DNA from: Triops longicaudatus
Taxonomy: Eukaryota; Arthropoda; Branchiopoda; Notostraca; Triopsidae
Assembly (NCBI GenBank): GCA_022885665.1
Contig: JAGQDJ010000002.1
Coordinates: forward strand, 372,001-436,000
Length of the DNA stretch: 64,000 nucleotides
Reading direction: 5' to 3'
Within the stretch, counting starts at the first letter, position 1. Each line of letters starts with the position of its first letter. Positions 48,680 through 59,913 of this stretch are shown here, piece by piece. The position numbers and the translations under genes are program-made. The notes below the pieces were generated by a model, which was not told where the DNA came from, did not search any database, and saw only the letters and a list, made by a program, of their open reading frames with translations.

Positions 48680-51600
48680 AAAGAAACCCCAAATGCGAAT
48701 TTACGAATATTAGCCTTCCTCACAAATTGATGAGGTCAATAAAAACAGAAATGACACATAAAGAACATTTTCGAAGGAAAAAGCAAGGATTCAATTTAAA
48801 CAATAAAACAAAGATAAATTATGCCACTAAAAATAAATAAAAATGCACATCACTGAATGTATATGACAAAGAACGTTTGATATGATAATAAGCAGGAACC
48901 TAGATTGGAATTTACATTACGAATTCAACACAAAAAGAAAAGAAATACTACGTCGTTAAAATGAGACTCACACGCCAAAAAGGACTTCAACTCTAAACTG
49001 AACAAACACATGACTAATGACAAAAGGTACGCATAAGTAGACAAAAACGTTTCAATGATTCCTTTTCTAGTGTTATACGTACCAGGTTGGGGGACGAAAA
49101 AAGGTGCAACGTACGGCATGCCGCTGTTTGGATCGGGTAATCTAGGCTGTTGTTGTGTCGGCGCAGGAGTCATATAGTACGTCGTGAGGCCAGGAACGGA
49201 ATTCGTAACAGTGATGGTCGTCAAAGGAGTTCCGGAGCCACTCCTAGCCACGTCTACGCCCATTGGAGCGCTCGACATAAGCGGTTGGGTTGTCGGTACT
49301 GGCTGCGTGGTACTTATGCAAAACGGCGGCCACAAATTAACTGGCAGGAGAGGAATTGGCCCGGGTATACCTATACCCATAGGAGCGGGATCAGACGGGG
49401 CGTTATTAGTAGGTTGAGCTGCGGGAGATATAGGGGATACGGATGAATCGCGATGAAGATGCTTTTGCACATTGCCGTTTTCCCATGACGCTGCTCCAGT
49501 TCGTTTTAACCCATGCACATCCTAAATATCGCAAAATAATCAATTAGATAATCCATCAAATGAGCCACAATTAAATAATGTTTGTAAACTCAGAAATATT
49601 AATAAGGATAGTCGTCTAAATTCTCTAGAGCTGTGCTTAGATGTCAATTTAACATACAAGTATAATACGTATGATCTAGTACAGGAATATTACTGGAAGG
49701 CGTGGCGTACGATGACCACGGTCTGCTGTACCACTTTTTACACGCAGCCCCCTGTGATGCTGCATAAACTCTTTTTCCATGTCCTGATTATGCCTACAAA
49801 AATTCCAGCAATGTTTATACCATAGAAAAGTAATTTTTAACGTTCTTTACCGACGATAAACTGTTATTCAGGCGATTTTACCTTGAAAGAAGTGTGGTTG
49901 TAAGTGCAGGACCGGCATATTTATCGTCCGAAGAAGAACTGCTGGTTCTGTTTTCCATGCTGTTTGAACTGTCCCTACGTTTAAAAGGATACTGGGTAAA
50001 AAAGGGAGGGCAGACTTTTCAAGAACGCGAAAACAAGATTATATTACTGTTTATCAGAGCTTTTCAAACTGCTTTCTCCTTGAGAAGTGCCACTTCCTGC
50101 TTCTCGTCTTCCTTCTTCCTCTGAACTCATATTGGGCGTGATTCTTCGCTCAGTTTGGGATTCAGCGGAGCTTCCAGACGGAACCATTTTTGGCTGACTC
50201 GCGAAAAATCTTCAATCAAAATAAACAAATAAATAAAAAAGATCATCATCAAATATTTTCACGAAGACTCTAAAACTAAGGTATTTATACCTATCGATGT
50301 TTTCCTTATAATTTAGATGGGTGTAACTTAAAGGAGCTTCCGAAGAATTACTGCCTGGACTGGAATTTCCTCGATGAGGAGAGATATCACCAAGTACTAC
50401 CGATGCTCCTCCCTATAAAAGGATTTATCCATTGAGCACATTCACCATAGGCATGAAGTAACACTACTTTCACTTTACACAGAAACACAAAAAACGAGAA
50501 ACAAGCAAGTAATTTACCTGAAAGGTAACAGGGCTCTGTGATCCACCCGACCTCGCAACTTCGTCAATCAAGCTTCCCATAAAAATCGCTAAATCCTTCC
50601 GTCGACGAGTCGCCACTCCCATTATCTCTATTTCCTAGAGAACTAGTATTTTACACTCGGTTCAATTTTTCCTTTACAAGTTCTACCTGTGGAGGATTAT
50701 CTACTGCACAACCACACAACGTGTTCTTAATGTCGTTGTGCAACCCTGTAATGGTTTCCGAATCTTGCTGGGACACCGGAGTACTCGAATCATTTTCTGG
50801 TGACGCAAAGACATCCGGGTTGGAAGGGCCCTTTTTAAAGTTATTTACATTAAACACATTCCCATCTCAAGGACAACATTTCTTGCTTACTTCCAAAACT
50901 CGATGCTGTCCTACTACGAATTCTACCTTTTTGGACCACGGATTTACAAAACAAGACCAATCCGTTTCCAGGAGAACGTAGCAACCATTATACGTTCGCA
51001 GATGATACGGCTGAGATCGAACAAGTTTGCCTTGCTTGGAGAGCACTAAGAACATAGGAAAATTGGTTTCAGTACGGCTTTTTTTGTGATCATTTTGTAG
51101 AATAATAATTCGAAATAAATATTTTAAAATGAAATAAGTTTTCGACATTTAAAAAACACTAAAGGACCATTTCTCGGCATTTCTCTGACTAAGAATACAG
51201 TTTTTCTAACTGTCTACAAAAAGAATCATACCTGTCGCATAAATGTCTTTCAAAATGGGCAGATCGTTTGGGTGGTAAAGATCCAGTACTGAAGTTCCTA
51301 ATAAGTCTTGGGGTAAGTGGCCTAAATATGGAACGCATCCCAAGTCTACTTCACTGAACAAACAGTTGCCATTGTGTCGTAATGCGAAATGACCCGCTAA
51401 ATTCTTCTCTTCTGCCCCTGTTTGAAAAGAAAAAAAAAGAAATTAAACAGAATAAAACTGAAAACTAATTTACTAAGAAATCAAATTTCAGAATCAAAGA
51501 AGGAAATAGTAACATAAATTAACATGAGCACTACTGCACGGGAACGGTGCAAGCAGTCAATAATTCGCAAAGGAAAAGACAAATAAAGGAAGTGCATAGA

Positions 51601-53609
51601 TACCTCTATAGGCAGAAACGAGACGCGTAGCTTGGGCGAGGAGATAGTACGTAGCATCGTCATCGGTGTCCAGTGGGACTGGATCAGCTCGCATTTCACC
51701 GTCTGTCGAAATCTTTTGCAAGCTCAAAGTGACGCGGAAGGGCAGATAGGCGAGTTTTTTCTCTTTCACAGCAAAACCGGATGATCTGAGACCACGGTAC
51801 ATTCGTAAGCGGCAGCACACAGTATTAGTCAGTGTATCTTTGGCAGTTCTTTCCTTGGAATCCAACCTACTTTCTAAAAAGTTCCGTTCATATTTGCATT
51901 AGTCCTCTTTCGACGAACTCCAGTTCTAAATTACGTCTCACTTACTCTCTCGTTCAAGTCGGCCAGCAGAGTTGGCCATAAGGCCGGCAGTGAGTTGATT
52001 GGTAAACACCAAGCGATCTTTGGGATGCAAGAAATCCAGCATGGATCTTCCTACCCACATTTCTGGAGGAAATCCTAAAGCTTCGTACAATCCAGATGTC
52101 ACGTACGTCACAACTCCATCTTGCAAACTAACAGCAGCTATGAAAGTATCCTATGACAAAATTTTCCGAAGAAATTACAATTAGTGGTGAATAAGTCGCA
52201 CATGACTTACTAAGTCGTTCTTGCTACCTACAGATCCTGGTTTAACAAGAATAATCGACTGAACAAATTACGGGAAAAATTATTGAAACACAATATGGTT
52301 TGGTAGAAGCTTTGTCTAATTAGTTGGAAATAGTTCACAAAATTGTCTAATATGGACGGTAAACTACTCGTTTTTTAATAAATTTACACACGCACTGAGC
52401 GGTGCACTTAGTAGGAGTAACTTACAATGTGGGTACTGCAAATTCAACAGCAAAGACATACTTCTCGAATGATCTTGATTTTTTTTAACATGAAACGATG
52501 CTTTCATATCTTACTTTCGGAAGAGCCGTGTATGAATGCGGAAAAGCTAAAATTGACTTTTTATGTTGAAGAATCTCGAATACCATGCGAGGCAAGGTAC
52601 ACTACAACTACAACATTCCGTTTTCTACTGGCCCTAACTTACCTTTCCTTTCGCATTTGGATCTTCTTCCAAGAAACCGAAGTCTGGAGTCGTGTCATTT
52701 GAACGAGGATCTTCTAAAACCGAGCGCCAGGACGTGGGACTTGGTTCTGCCCGCGTTCCTGTTGTAACTTCTTCTGTCGGAGAGATGGACTGAGTTTGGG
52801 TGACATTTTGCAAATAATCCAAAGCTCGCGTCAAAGCGGCAGCTTGCAATGCTCGATTTTCTGAAGTAGTCGTGGATGACCGGGATGGTTTTAGCCCAGC
52901 GGGTGCACTTCCAGGACGTTCCGATTTAGTTCCTACAAAGCCAAACGTATGAGGACATAATATTGAAACAAACGAAAATGTTGGGTTTAATTCCTGCGTT
53001 CAGTGGTACCTGGTTCTCTGTTCTTGCTTGTGCCCAGTGTGGGAGAACATGTAGGAACGGCAGTACTCGCCACCATCGGCTGCCCAGCATTACTATCGTG
53101 GGCCACATTCGTGGGCTGGACTATTAAATTACTTGGAGGCGATTTGGCTGCCCGTGCTTTGCGCTTTCTGATTAAATCTTTATCTTTGCGCGACTTAGTA
53201 CCCAAGTCGCTGCAGACCACACTAATTAGAAAGGTTAAATTAGTAGTTTTAATGGAAGATATATTGGTGTCAATACTTTGTATGGGTACTTGGCGTTGGT
53301 TCAGTACTGGCATTGCTTCCTGAACCGCTACTTCTGCTTTGTTGAGATTTACTGCTTCCACTTTATCACAAATATAAAAAAAACGAGCATACAGAGCTTT
53401 ATATCGTCAGAGAACCAAGAACATGTTAAAAATAACTTTTCGCAGACAGCCTGGGTAAAAATTGTGTACCTTTTGAAAGAATGGCTGTTGTTGGATCCGT
53501 ACGCGGAATCACACGCTTTGCTAGAAGGTCCACTTTTGATTTCACTTGTTTTGGCTTTATTGCTAGAACTGCTTTGGCCCTGACCATGAATCTCTTCGTC
53601 GCTAATCAT
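47106..53609 (-). CDS. per: Period circadian protein
   Basis: Twenty-three exons join to 1,211 aa: 53609-53470, 53360-53277, 53221-53010, 52932-52643, 52150-51946, 51873-51604, 51417-51232, 51045-50891, 50830-50687, 50634-50518, 50412-50291, 50209-50048, 49974-49882, 49793-49742, 49521-49083, 48632-48352, 48246-48142, 48042-47942, 47877-47790, 47679-47635, 47582-47460, 47393-47262, 47195-47106. Domain order: Ser-rich N-terminus; a basic nuclear-localisation-like stretch (RKDKDLIRKRKARAAK); PAS-A at about 243-310 (GFPPEMWVGRSMLDFLHPKD); PAS-B at about 405-510 (GHLPQDLLG, then LLETDWSCFVNPWSKKVEF); LNYKENIDRFF; SRHNQDMEKEFMQHHRGL; a Pro/Met-rich region; and a C-terminal motif, FMYQYQVPGKNLKDVLEAD plus LNDQLLALYREME. 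PER with its partners represses CLOCK/CYCLE and is timed by casein kinases. The sequence is closest in style to insect PER. A CACGTG E-box lies 398 bp upstream of the ATG. Confidence 0.94.
48649..48677. repeat. A29 / T29 homopolymer in period intron 15
   Basis: Twenty-nine consecutive A on + form, on the transcribed strand, a T29 polypyrimidine tract ending 17 bp before the exon 16 acceptor. It may strengthen that acceptor. Length slippage between individuals is likely. Confidence 0.85.
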
Positions 53610-55472
53610 GGTTATTAGATAAATACACACAGTAACCTACACAGACACCAGAAATGCAACCAAGAGCACAACACAAGCTCTTGAAACACCGTTATCGAGG
53701 CTTAATCCGCTGTGAATTCTTGGCTTACGTGACGAGATTTTAGAGAAAAATGTCTTACAAATGTAGAACGGTACACAAAGACAAGAAATCAAGAGAAATA
53801 CACGCGCACAGCGAATGTGCCAAATGCACACCTGTCAGTGGTTTTACGGATTTTTAGCATGGATAACGAACACAATATAGTTCACACACTGCCATGGGTG
53901 CATCTAGTCCTTCGCAGTTGAGCGCCGTCACGTTGCACGACCTACCCGTCCTCTGTTATCCCTAGGGCGGAGCTTGGTCCCCCAATATGCCATTCACGGG
54001 GCCCTGCACGTGACTGTACTATTTTCTCCGCTGTTTTAAACGGGACGAACAAAGCAACTTAAGAAGGATCATCCCTATTGTAATCATGCACTTTAAACAG
54101 AGAAATCCGTAATGTAAAGTGAATCATTTTACTGTTTTATGCAACTTTCGCTCGCCTTTTCTTAGTCACTAAATTATTAAAATTAAAGCCATTTAAGCCA
54201 ACCTAATTTTGCCAGGAGAACCCATTACGGAAGCTCAAATGAGACAACGAGAATTTTGAATGTAAACGATATAACTATTATAACTGCCGAAATCCAAGGG
54301 TTGTTTGGTTTATAAACTTGGCGGTGAATTAATCAAAATTCACATATACCGTTTTTAATATAAAGTTTTCAAGAAAGAATGATAAATCGAGAAAGCTCAG
54401 TAAGCAACGTGAAACTGACGATTCGGGTAACATACCAACAATACTTCAGTTGCAATCGTTGGGAAGGGTACTCTTTTCTTATTGTATGTACGTCATGGAG
54501 AATTTTCTTGAATTATATTTTTTCAGCTTGGCTTTCTCATTTTTTTTAATAGGAGAGTGATGATCTCGAGTCTTACTATTTCGTAGCATAGTCCTCTTTA
54601 ACATCTTCGTTATTTTCTGAAGAGATGCAATGGGCAGTACTTCACATATACAAATTAGAAGCTGATTCATTTTGTATACGTTGCCCTATAATCCCTGGGA
54701 TCTTTAAATTATTTCACTGCAAACAAAACTTAGAAAAGAAGTTTAGAAAAGAAACTTAGGAAAGAAGTTTTTTTTTTTTTTGCGTGGGTGCACGTAACGT
54801 AAACAGCCACGGGTGTCAATTACGTTAGGTACGTTTTCTTCAACTTTCTTCTCGATAATCCAATAAAAGGAAATAAAAACACAAAAAATTACTAATCAAA
54901 TGAGTAAAATTGAAAGCAAATTCCCGTGGTTTGCCGATACTCAAAAACAAGAGTTCTGAGAGACCAATAAAAGAGACGTTAGGATCTTTTCTTCACTTTT
55001 AAAAGTAGTCAAATCAAAATATTTCAGAAGTGGGAAAGAAAACACGTTCATTCAGAGAGTAATTACGTAAAATTATGAATCACTGGCCACAGCTAATAAT
55101 GAAGCTCGGAAAGAAAAAAACGAAATCGTATCGGATAGCTCTGTCCTTAGAAGCTGCTAAGCATTTCTACCAATAAGAACCAACCGGAATCATGTGTTGA
55201 TTCTTTTGTGAAACAATTCTTAACACGAATCTTTGTTTTCTTACTAAATATATTTTTCAATCAATGAAGTCAATTTGCAGAATTTACATGGAACGTATTA
55301 GCCACACAATACAATAAACGGAACACCTCGGGGTCTTCTGCCGGACCATAGCGACTCACGACAAAGCTGAAAAATAAGTTGGAGTCAAAAGTGTCAAATA
55401 TGTAATGCAGTACACTTATTTTCTTTCCCGTCTTATCCGAGAAAGAGCACACTGGAATTTTCGTGTGGACTT
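53610..55472. other. period promoter region and RAD51C 3' flank
   Basis: The sequence upstream of period contains a GC-richer block at about 53,880-54,060, including a CACGTG E-box. Beyond it lie AT-rich DNA, a purine-rich stretch of imperfect TTAGAAAAGAAG repeats at about 54,725-54,768, and a T-run. An exon-like GC-richer stretch on the minus strand at about 55,366-55,270 follows a good acceptor (TTTTTCAG) and could be an alternative last exon of RAD51C. No other gene was recognised. Confidence 0.5.
54007..54012. promoter_or_regulatory. E-box CACGTG upstream of period
   Basis: A perfect CACGTG lies 398 bp before the period ATG, in a GC-richer block. In animals CLOCK with CYCLE/BMAL1 activates period through such E-boxes, and PER represses that activity. 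The hexamer also occurs at roughly a dozen other places in this window, so its presence alone is weak evidence; position and gene identity are what suggest a role. Confidence 0.4.
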
Positions 55473-57197
55473 TTAAACATCGCGTATGCCCATACCAGTC
55501 ACTCGATAAGGTGCTCGCCCAAGCGGGAGATGAGGGGCTTTGCATAACCGAGCCCATCTTTGCCCATTTTCCCACGCTAAAACTATCCGAATACACGTGG
55601 CGGAAGTCCATAATTCACCCAAGGCTGGAACTAAAGTGCCTTCTCCTTTTTCATCGAACACCGTCGTCATTTGATTGGTTATCAAAACCTGTAGATAGTT
55701 GTTATTATAATGGTACAATTTGCTCAGAAAGAAGATTTTAAAAAATTAATTAATTTAATGGTTACCGCAACGTTGTACTTTTGACAAAGCGAATTTAAAT
55801 TCGCAGCTAAATGAAATAATAACTGTGTTCGAGCTTTTGGGTCCTCGACTTCGTGACGAAAATTGAACGCGATGCTATCGATTACAATTAGTTTCACCTA
55901 CAGAAAGCAACAGAATGGAATGTTGTTACAACATTAGTCTTCACTACATCAAAAAGTGTCTTAACGAATACTTTATAATTTGGAAACTCGGTTACGCGTA
56001 TTACAAGTTCGCAAATAGTATTTCTGAACTACAATGTGTTGACTAAACGGTATGTGTACAATGGCATGTTGAGTTGAAAAAATTATAGCACATTGTTTCG
56101 GAAAGTTCATTTCCAGACTAAAGATACATGAGCATACTAGGTTGTTTAAAACTCTCTCCCACGAGGCAGTTTTTTCACACGATGTTTCTGTGCCAGAAAA
56201 TTACTGGGCGGCCTCATATAGGAAATAAAAATATGTTTAAAAATGAAATTGGACTTGCGGTAACCTGAGGATGGTTGGTTATAAAACGATCGAGCATGTC
56301 AACCGCTTGCAACAGCTCTCGGTAGTCACGGCAACGATAGCAATAAATTTTCTTTAAAATGGAATCGACAGTGAAATGAGTGACGCACGACGTATTGTTC
56401 CTTTCGTGTGCCAATCCACGGCAGTAGTCTACGCAAACTTCGGCCATACCTGTTCAAAAATAAATAAATAAATACTTTAAATAATTAAAAGTAAACCGAA
56501 GTCCGTTAAAGTACTTTGGAGTCGTGATAGGGCAAAGTTGCCCTCGGCATCAATAAAAACGGCTTCGCCGTCACATCCGCCGAGCTCTTTGGGAATCTGA
56601 ACGTCGACACATAACTGGAAACTACGAAAGTTTATTTTTAGATGCACAGAGTTACATAGGCTTTCTCTGGTTTCTAGCGGTGTAAAGCCGGCTTGTTCTA
56701 GAAATATAAGTTTTCTGTAAAGAAGTGTACCATAATTGAGTTTTCCCAACGCCAGCTTCCCCTGCGACTTCAGTAACTCGCCCGAGCGAAATTCCTCCTC
56801 CTAAAATCGTGTCTACCGATTTGGAAAACGTGACGATAGCTAAAGAGGAATGCTCTTCTTGCTAGAATGAAGCAAACTTTATAAGATTTCCGGTGTCGCA
56901 TGAGTGTGCCGTCGTTACTAACTTCTAGCAAAGTCGTTGCAGAGGTTACGGAATCCAGACGTGGGAACTTCCTAGCATTTTCGATTACTTCTTTAACTAA
57001 ATCAGCCTCTTCTATCGATATCGAAGCCTCTGAAAAAAGAACGAAATGCTAATTCTGATGTAAAAAGTGTAGGACATACTGTGACTCAGTTGAAGCGGCT
57101 GTACATTATCGACGTGAGACGCGAAAATAAATCCATTCTGCAAAAGCTTTGATTTAACATCTAGGGGAAGTGGCAGGTAACATAACGTGCGTTCCAT
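55473..57197 (-). CDS. RAD51C: RAD51 paralogue RAD51C
   Basis: Seven minus-strand exons join to 331 aa: 57197-57080, 57029-56923, 56861-56731, 56621-56515, 56449-56265, 55897-55766, 55688-55473. Human RAD51C is 376 aa. After a short N-terminal helical domain comes Walker A GEAGVGKTQL, then CVDVQIPKELGGCDGEAVFI and YCYRCRDYRELL, Walker B KLIVIDSIAF, VLITNQMTT and LVPALGELW. These are RAD51C-specific blocks rather than RAD51 or XRCC3. RAD51C acts in the BCDX2 and CX3 complexes in homologous recombination and crosslink repair. The reading frame stops at MGIRDV, short of the human tail, which carries a nuclear signal. Alternative splicing into the exon-like stretch at about 55,270-55,366 could change the C-terminus, so the 3' end is the least certain part. 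It is head to head with CHRAC1. Confidence 0.92.
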
Positions 57198-57334
57198 GAG
57201 TTTTGACTAAATGTTTCTGCAAAATGATAACATGGGAAATACTGAGTTTTGGTTGAATCTCCCGCGTGGGATAGGTTCCACCGTGCAAAGCCAATCAGCT
57301 CGCAGCGCCTAATTCAAGCAGGTAAACAATAAAG
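57198..57334. promoter_or_regulatory. Shared bidirectional promoter RAD51C/CHRAC1
   Basis: Only 137 bp separate the two start codons on opposite strands, so both promoters and both 5' leaders must lie here. It is GC-richer than its surroundings on the CHRAC1 side. It contains a CCAAT motif (GCCAATCAG near 57291) and TCTCCCGCGTGGGA near 57259, which resembles an E2F half-site. There is no TATA box. Divergent TATA-less promoters of this size are typical of housekeeping and S-phase genes. Confidence 0.65.
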
Positions 57335-57901
57335 ATGGCGTCCGGCGGTAGCAAAAGTTCCTCTCGTGATGGCATTAGTTTACCACTAGCACGAGTTCGC
57401 ACAATTATGAAAAGTTCTCCTGATACTGCTTCAATATCGCAGGCTGCTTTACAAATTGTTGCCAAAGCTGCAGTAAGTTACATTTTCATACGATTTAAAC
57501 CACTTCCACATTGACTTTAACAGAGGAGCGTTGATGCTTCACTTCAAATAGTGAACCTTGCTTGTTCCCTTATTGTTCGCGGTTCCTAAGACCGTTACCT
57601 GCAGCAAGCGCCAAATCTAAATTTTGAATGTTTTATTTTACTACAGGAACTTTTTATTCAGCACTTGTCGAAGGAAGTTTTCGAAGAAGTAGAAGACAGT
57701 AAATTAAACGAGCTTTCTTACAATGCCTTAGCGGATTTTATACAAGATGACCCTTCTTTAGAATTTCTAAGAGGTAAGAAAAAAGGAAAAGAGAAAGTTC
57801 GAATGTAAGTTCTTATTATGTCTGTAGACATTGTCCCGAAGAAAATTAAAGTAAAGGACTACTACGCTATAATGAAAGATGCGGATCAAGGAGACTTCTA
57901 A
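57335..57901 (+). CDS. CHRAC1: Histone-fold chromatin accessibility subunit CHRAC1
   Basis: Three exons join to 112 aa: 57335-57472, 57647-57773, 57828-57901. Human CHRAC1 is 131 aa. The NF-YC/H2A-type histone fold is clear: ISLPLARVRTIMKSSPDT, AALQIVAKAAELFIQHLSKE, LNELSYNALADFIQDDP and a C-terminal PKKIKVKDYYAIMK. CHRAC1 (CHRAC-15/16) pairs with POLE3 and joins ACF1-ISWI in the CHRAC nucleosome-sliding complex, helping DNA wrapping during replication and repair. The acidic tail of vertebrate CHRAC1 is almost absent. POLE4 is the nearest alternative, but the LPLARVRTIMKSSP block favours CHRAC1. It shares its promoter with RAD51C. Confidence 0.88.
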
Positions 57902-58168
57902 ATCTTGGATACAATTTTCGTATTTTGCATTCCGTTGTTTCCATGCCCCAATTCCTGTATTATTTCTCTTTCGCAATACACAATATTTGCCCTTGAGCTG
58001 AACGCTTTCGTCACCCTTTTTCTTGGGTTTAACCTATTCTCGGACGCCGTCTTGACCTTTTAAATAGAGTCTAGGGAAGCTTTGGGTTCATTCGTAGTTT
58101 TACAGGTTTAGGTAGAAGACTTCTCTGTAGTGGTTCATCTTCTGTTAGTGTCGACGACTGACGTGACT

Positions 58169-58768
58169 ATGCTGGGCTTGGTTAGTTTTCTATTTTGCAG
58201 CGTTGTCCTCGGAACTTCTGCCACAATGCTAGGTATTTACCCTCCCACAGTATTTCTGTAACAGTTCCAGCAATGCAAAAAATGTTGAGAAGTACATAAT
58301 GTTATCGAAGTGTACACTACGTGCTTCTTCGCATGTACTGACCGTTGTCTATTGCAGATACCTCAATACCTTGCACGGATACCGATTGTCCGGATGGCAT
58401 GGAATGTGTTGTTCCTATGTGTATGGTTGACCCTTGCCTCCCTATCCAGCCTGTTTGCTTACCAGTTGACGCCCCAGGTAAGGTTCACTTCCGCTCTTCG
58501 CAACCAATCATGCGTTACAACAGTTAAAGTAAAATTTCATTTTCTTCCCAACCCATCAGAAACTTTAATATTGGAGCATGAGCATCACGTGATCGACCAT
58601 CACACAGTCACGCACCATCAGAAAAAGCGTTTGCCAGCTGAAGCAATCCAATCCGATGCCGAGTCAATAGGAGAGGATCAGTTCGATTACCTACAAATCC
58701 AGATTGCGAAGGAAACGCCCTCGTTGAGAAGATATACGTTATACCGACCCAAGTCCCAATCTCCGTGA
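58169..58768 (+). CDS. Small secreted cysteine-rich protein, copy 1
   Basis: Three exons join to 130 aa: 58169-58232, 58358-58477, 58560-58768. Residues 1-18 or so form a signal peptide (MLGLVSFLFCSVVLGTSA). Exon 2 encodes a 40-residue module with six cysteines spaced C-x4-C-x5-C-x4-C-x4-C-x6-C, starting PCTDTDCPDGMEC. Exon 3 encodes a His-rich segment (EHEHHVIDHHTVTHH) followed by an acidic stretch and a basic end. The module exon is flanked by two phase 1 introns, so it could be shuffled as a unit. Three disulphides and metal binding by the His cluster are possible but inferred. I do not recognise the family. A TTTAAATA box lies about 105 bp upstream of the ATG. A paralogue follows 330 bp downstream. 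Confidence 0.7.
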
Positions 58769-59101
58769 CCTTCGAGCTCCCCCCCCCTCCCTTGGAAGCA
58801 GTGCAACGAGGTCATGGGACACAAGGGGTCACTATACTCGAGGTTGACCCCAATTATGTCTCGTCACTTACCCGTTAGTCGCCTCTCTTTTGTTTCCCTT
58901 TCGTTGCCTCCCTACTTTACCAGTTTCCTTTCAGTTTTGTATAGTTGCCCAGTTGGCCCATCCCCCTTGCAAATCCCGTATATCTTGCTTTGTATAAATG
59001 TGAAGACTTTTAGTCTCGAACTACAAGAGTACTTGGCGATTACACCACTGTAACTCCGCTGCCATTTCTAGTTTTACTTATTTTCCAAAAATTGCGTTAT
59101 A
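58769..59101. other. Spacer between the two cysteine-rich genes
   Basis: This 333 bp holds the copy 1 3' UTR, beginning with a C-rich tract near 58780-58794, and the copy 2 upstream sequence. It is pyrimidine-rich. A short open frame here has no recognisable content. No canonical AATAAA was seen. Confidence 0.5.
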
Positions 59102-59803
59102 ATGTCGATTCGAAGACCATTCAGAACGTTCTGCCTCATGTCCATGTTGATTTGTTCGGTGTGTTCTGCCGCAGCACTGTATCGGATGACCGGTAACGCA
59201 TTTATTTTATTGAAAGCACTCCATTTCTACTGAGCCATCCTTCTTTATAGTTACTTGAGTTTGGCTTTTGTCAAACTCAACGAAACTGTTCGTTTTCTTA
59301 GCAGAGCGAGCATTCAAAAGGGGCGGGACTTAAGACCTTAAGTCAATGAACTGGCGCTAGAATTCTAACATTCGCGAATTAAAAAAGAAACTTTAAGGCG
59401 AGGATGATCTTTAATTTCTTTAACCTGCTAACTGGCAAAAACAGCATTTGGGCTCTCTTTCTCGCGCAAGACTCGTTTTCCTTGTTTTAATGCGCCAAGT
59501 TGTTTTTGAAGACACTAGCATAGCCTGCACGGATACGGACTGTCCCGAAGGAATGGTTTGCGTACGGCCTACGTGTTTAAAGGACCCTTCACGGCTGATT
59601 CAGCCCATCTGCGTCCCTGAGGCGAGTGTGGGTAAGTCCTGTCTTGTTTTGTTTTTTTTCAAGTAAACATGTCCTGGCGCAGTGACCTTGTTTATTTCGT
59701 ATTGAGAACGAAGTTCAAATGCTAACGAACCTGTTTGTTTTCGGCAGGTGACAGATGGCATGCGTCGACTTTACTGCCCGGCGCTGTTATAATATCAAGA
59801 TAA
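59102..59803 (+). CDS. Small secreted cysteine-rich protein, copy 2
   Basis: Three exons join to 88 aa: 59102-59192, 59512-59631, 59748-59803. The N-terminus is a signal peptide (MSIRRPFRTFCLMSMLICSV and onward). The module exon is exactly 120 nt with phase 1 introns on both sides, as in copy 1, and encodes CTDTDCPEGMVC then CLKDPSRLIQPIC. The fifth cysteine of copy 1 is Ser here, so the mature module has five cysteines. It lacks the His-rich C-terminal part; exon 3 gives only 18 residues before TAA. It is a tandem paralogue of copy 1, and its stop lies 110 bp from the PAN2 stop on the other strand. Function unknown. Confidence 0.65.
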
Positions 59804-59913
59804 AAATAATACTGCCTTGTGATACCGGTTTAGGAGTGACAGTCCTTTGTATTTCGCATAATAATTTATATACCCGGATTGGGAGGGAAAACCATTCTGG
59901 CCATAATATGTTG

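Noticed and set aside
58310..58768. Single 152-codon frame across the first cysteine-rich gene
   Set aside because: It reads through an intron in another frame. The three-exon model gives a signal peptide and matches the paralogue exon for exon.
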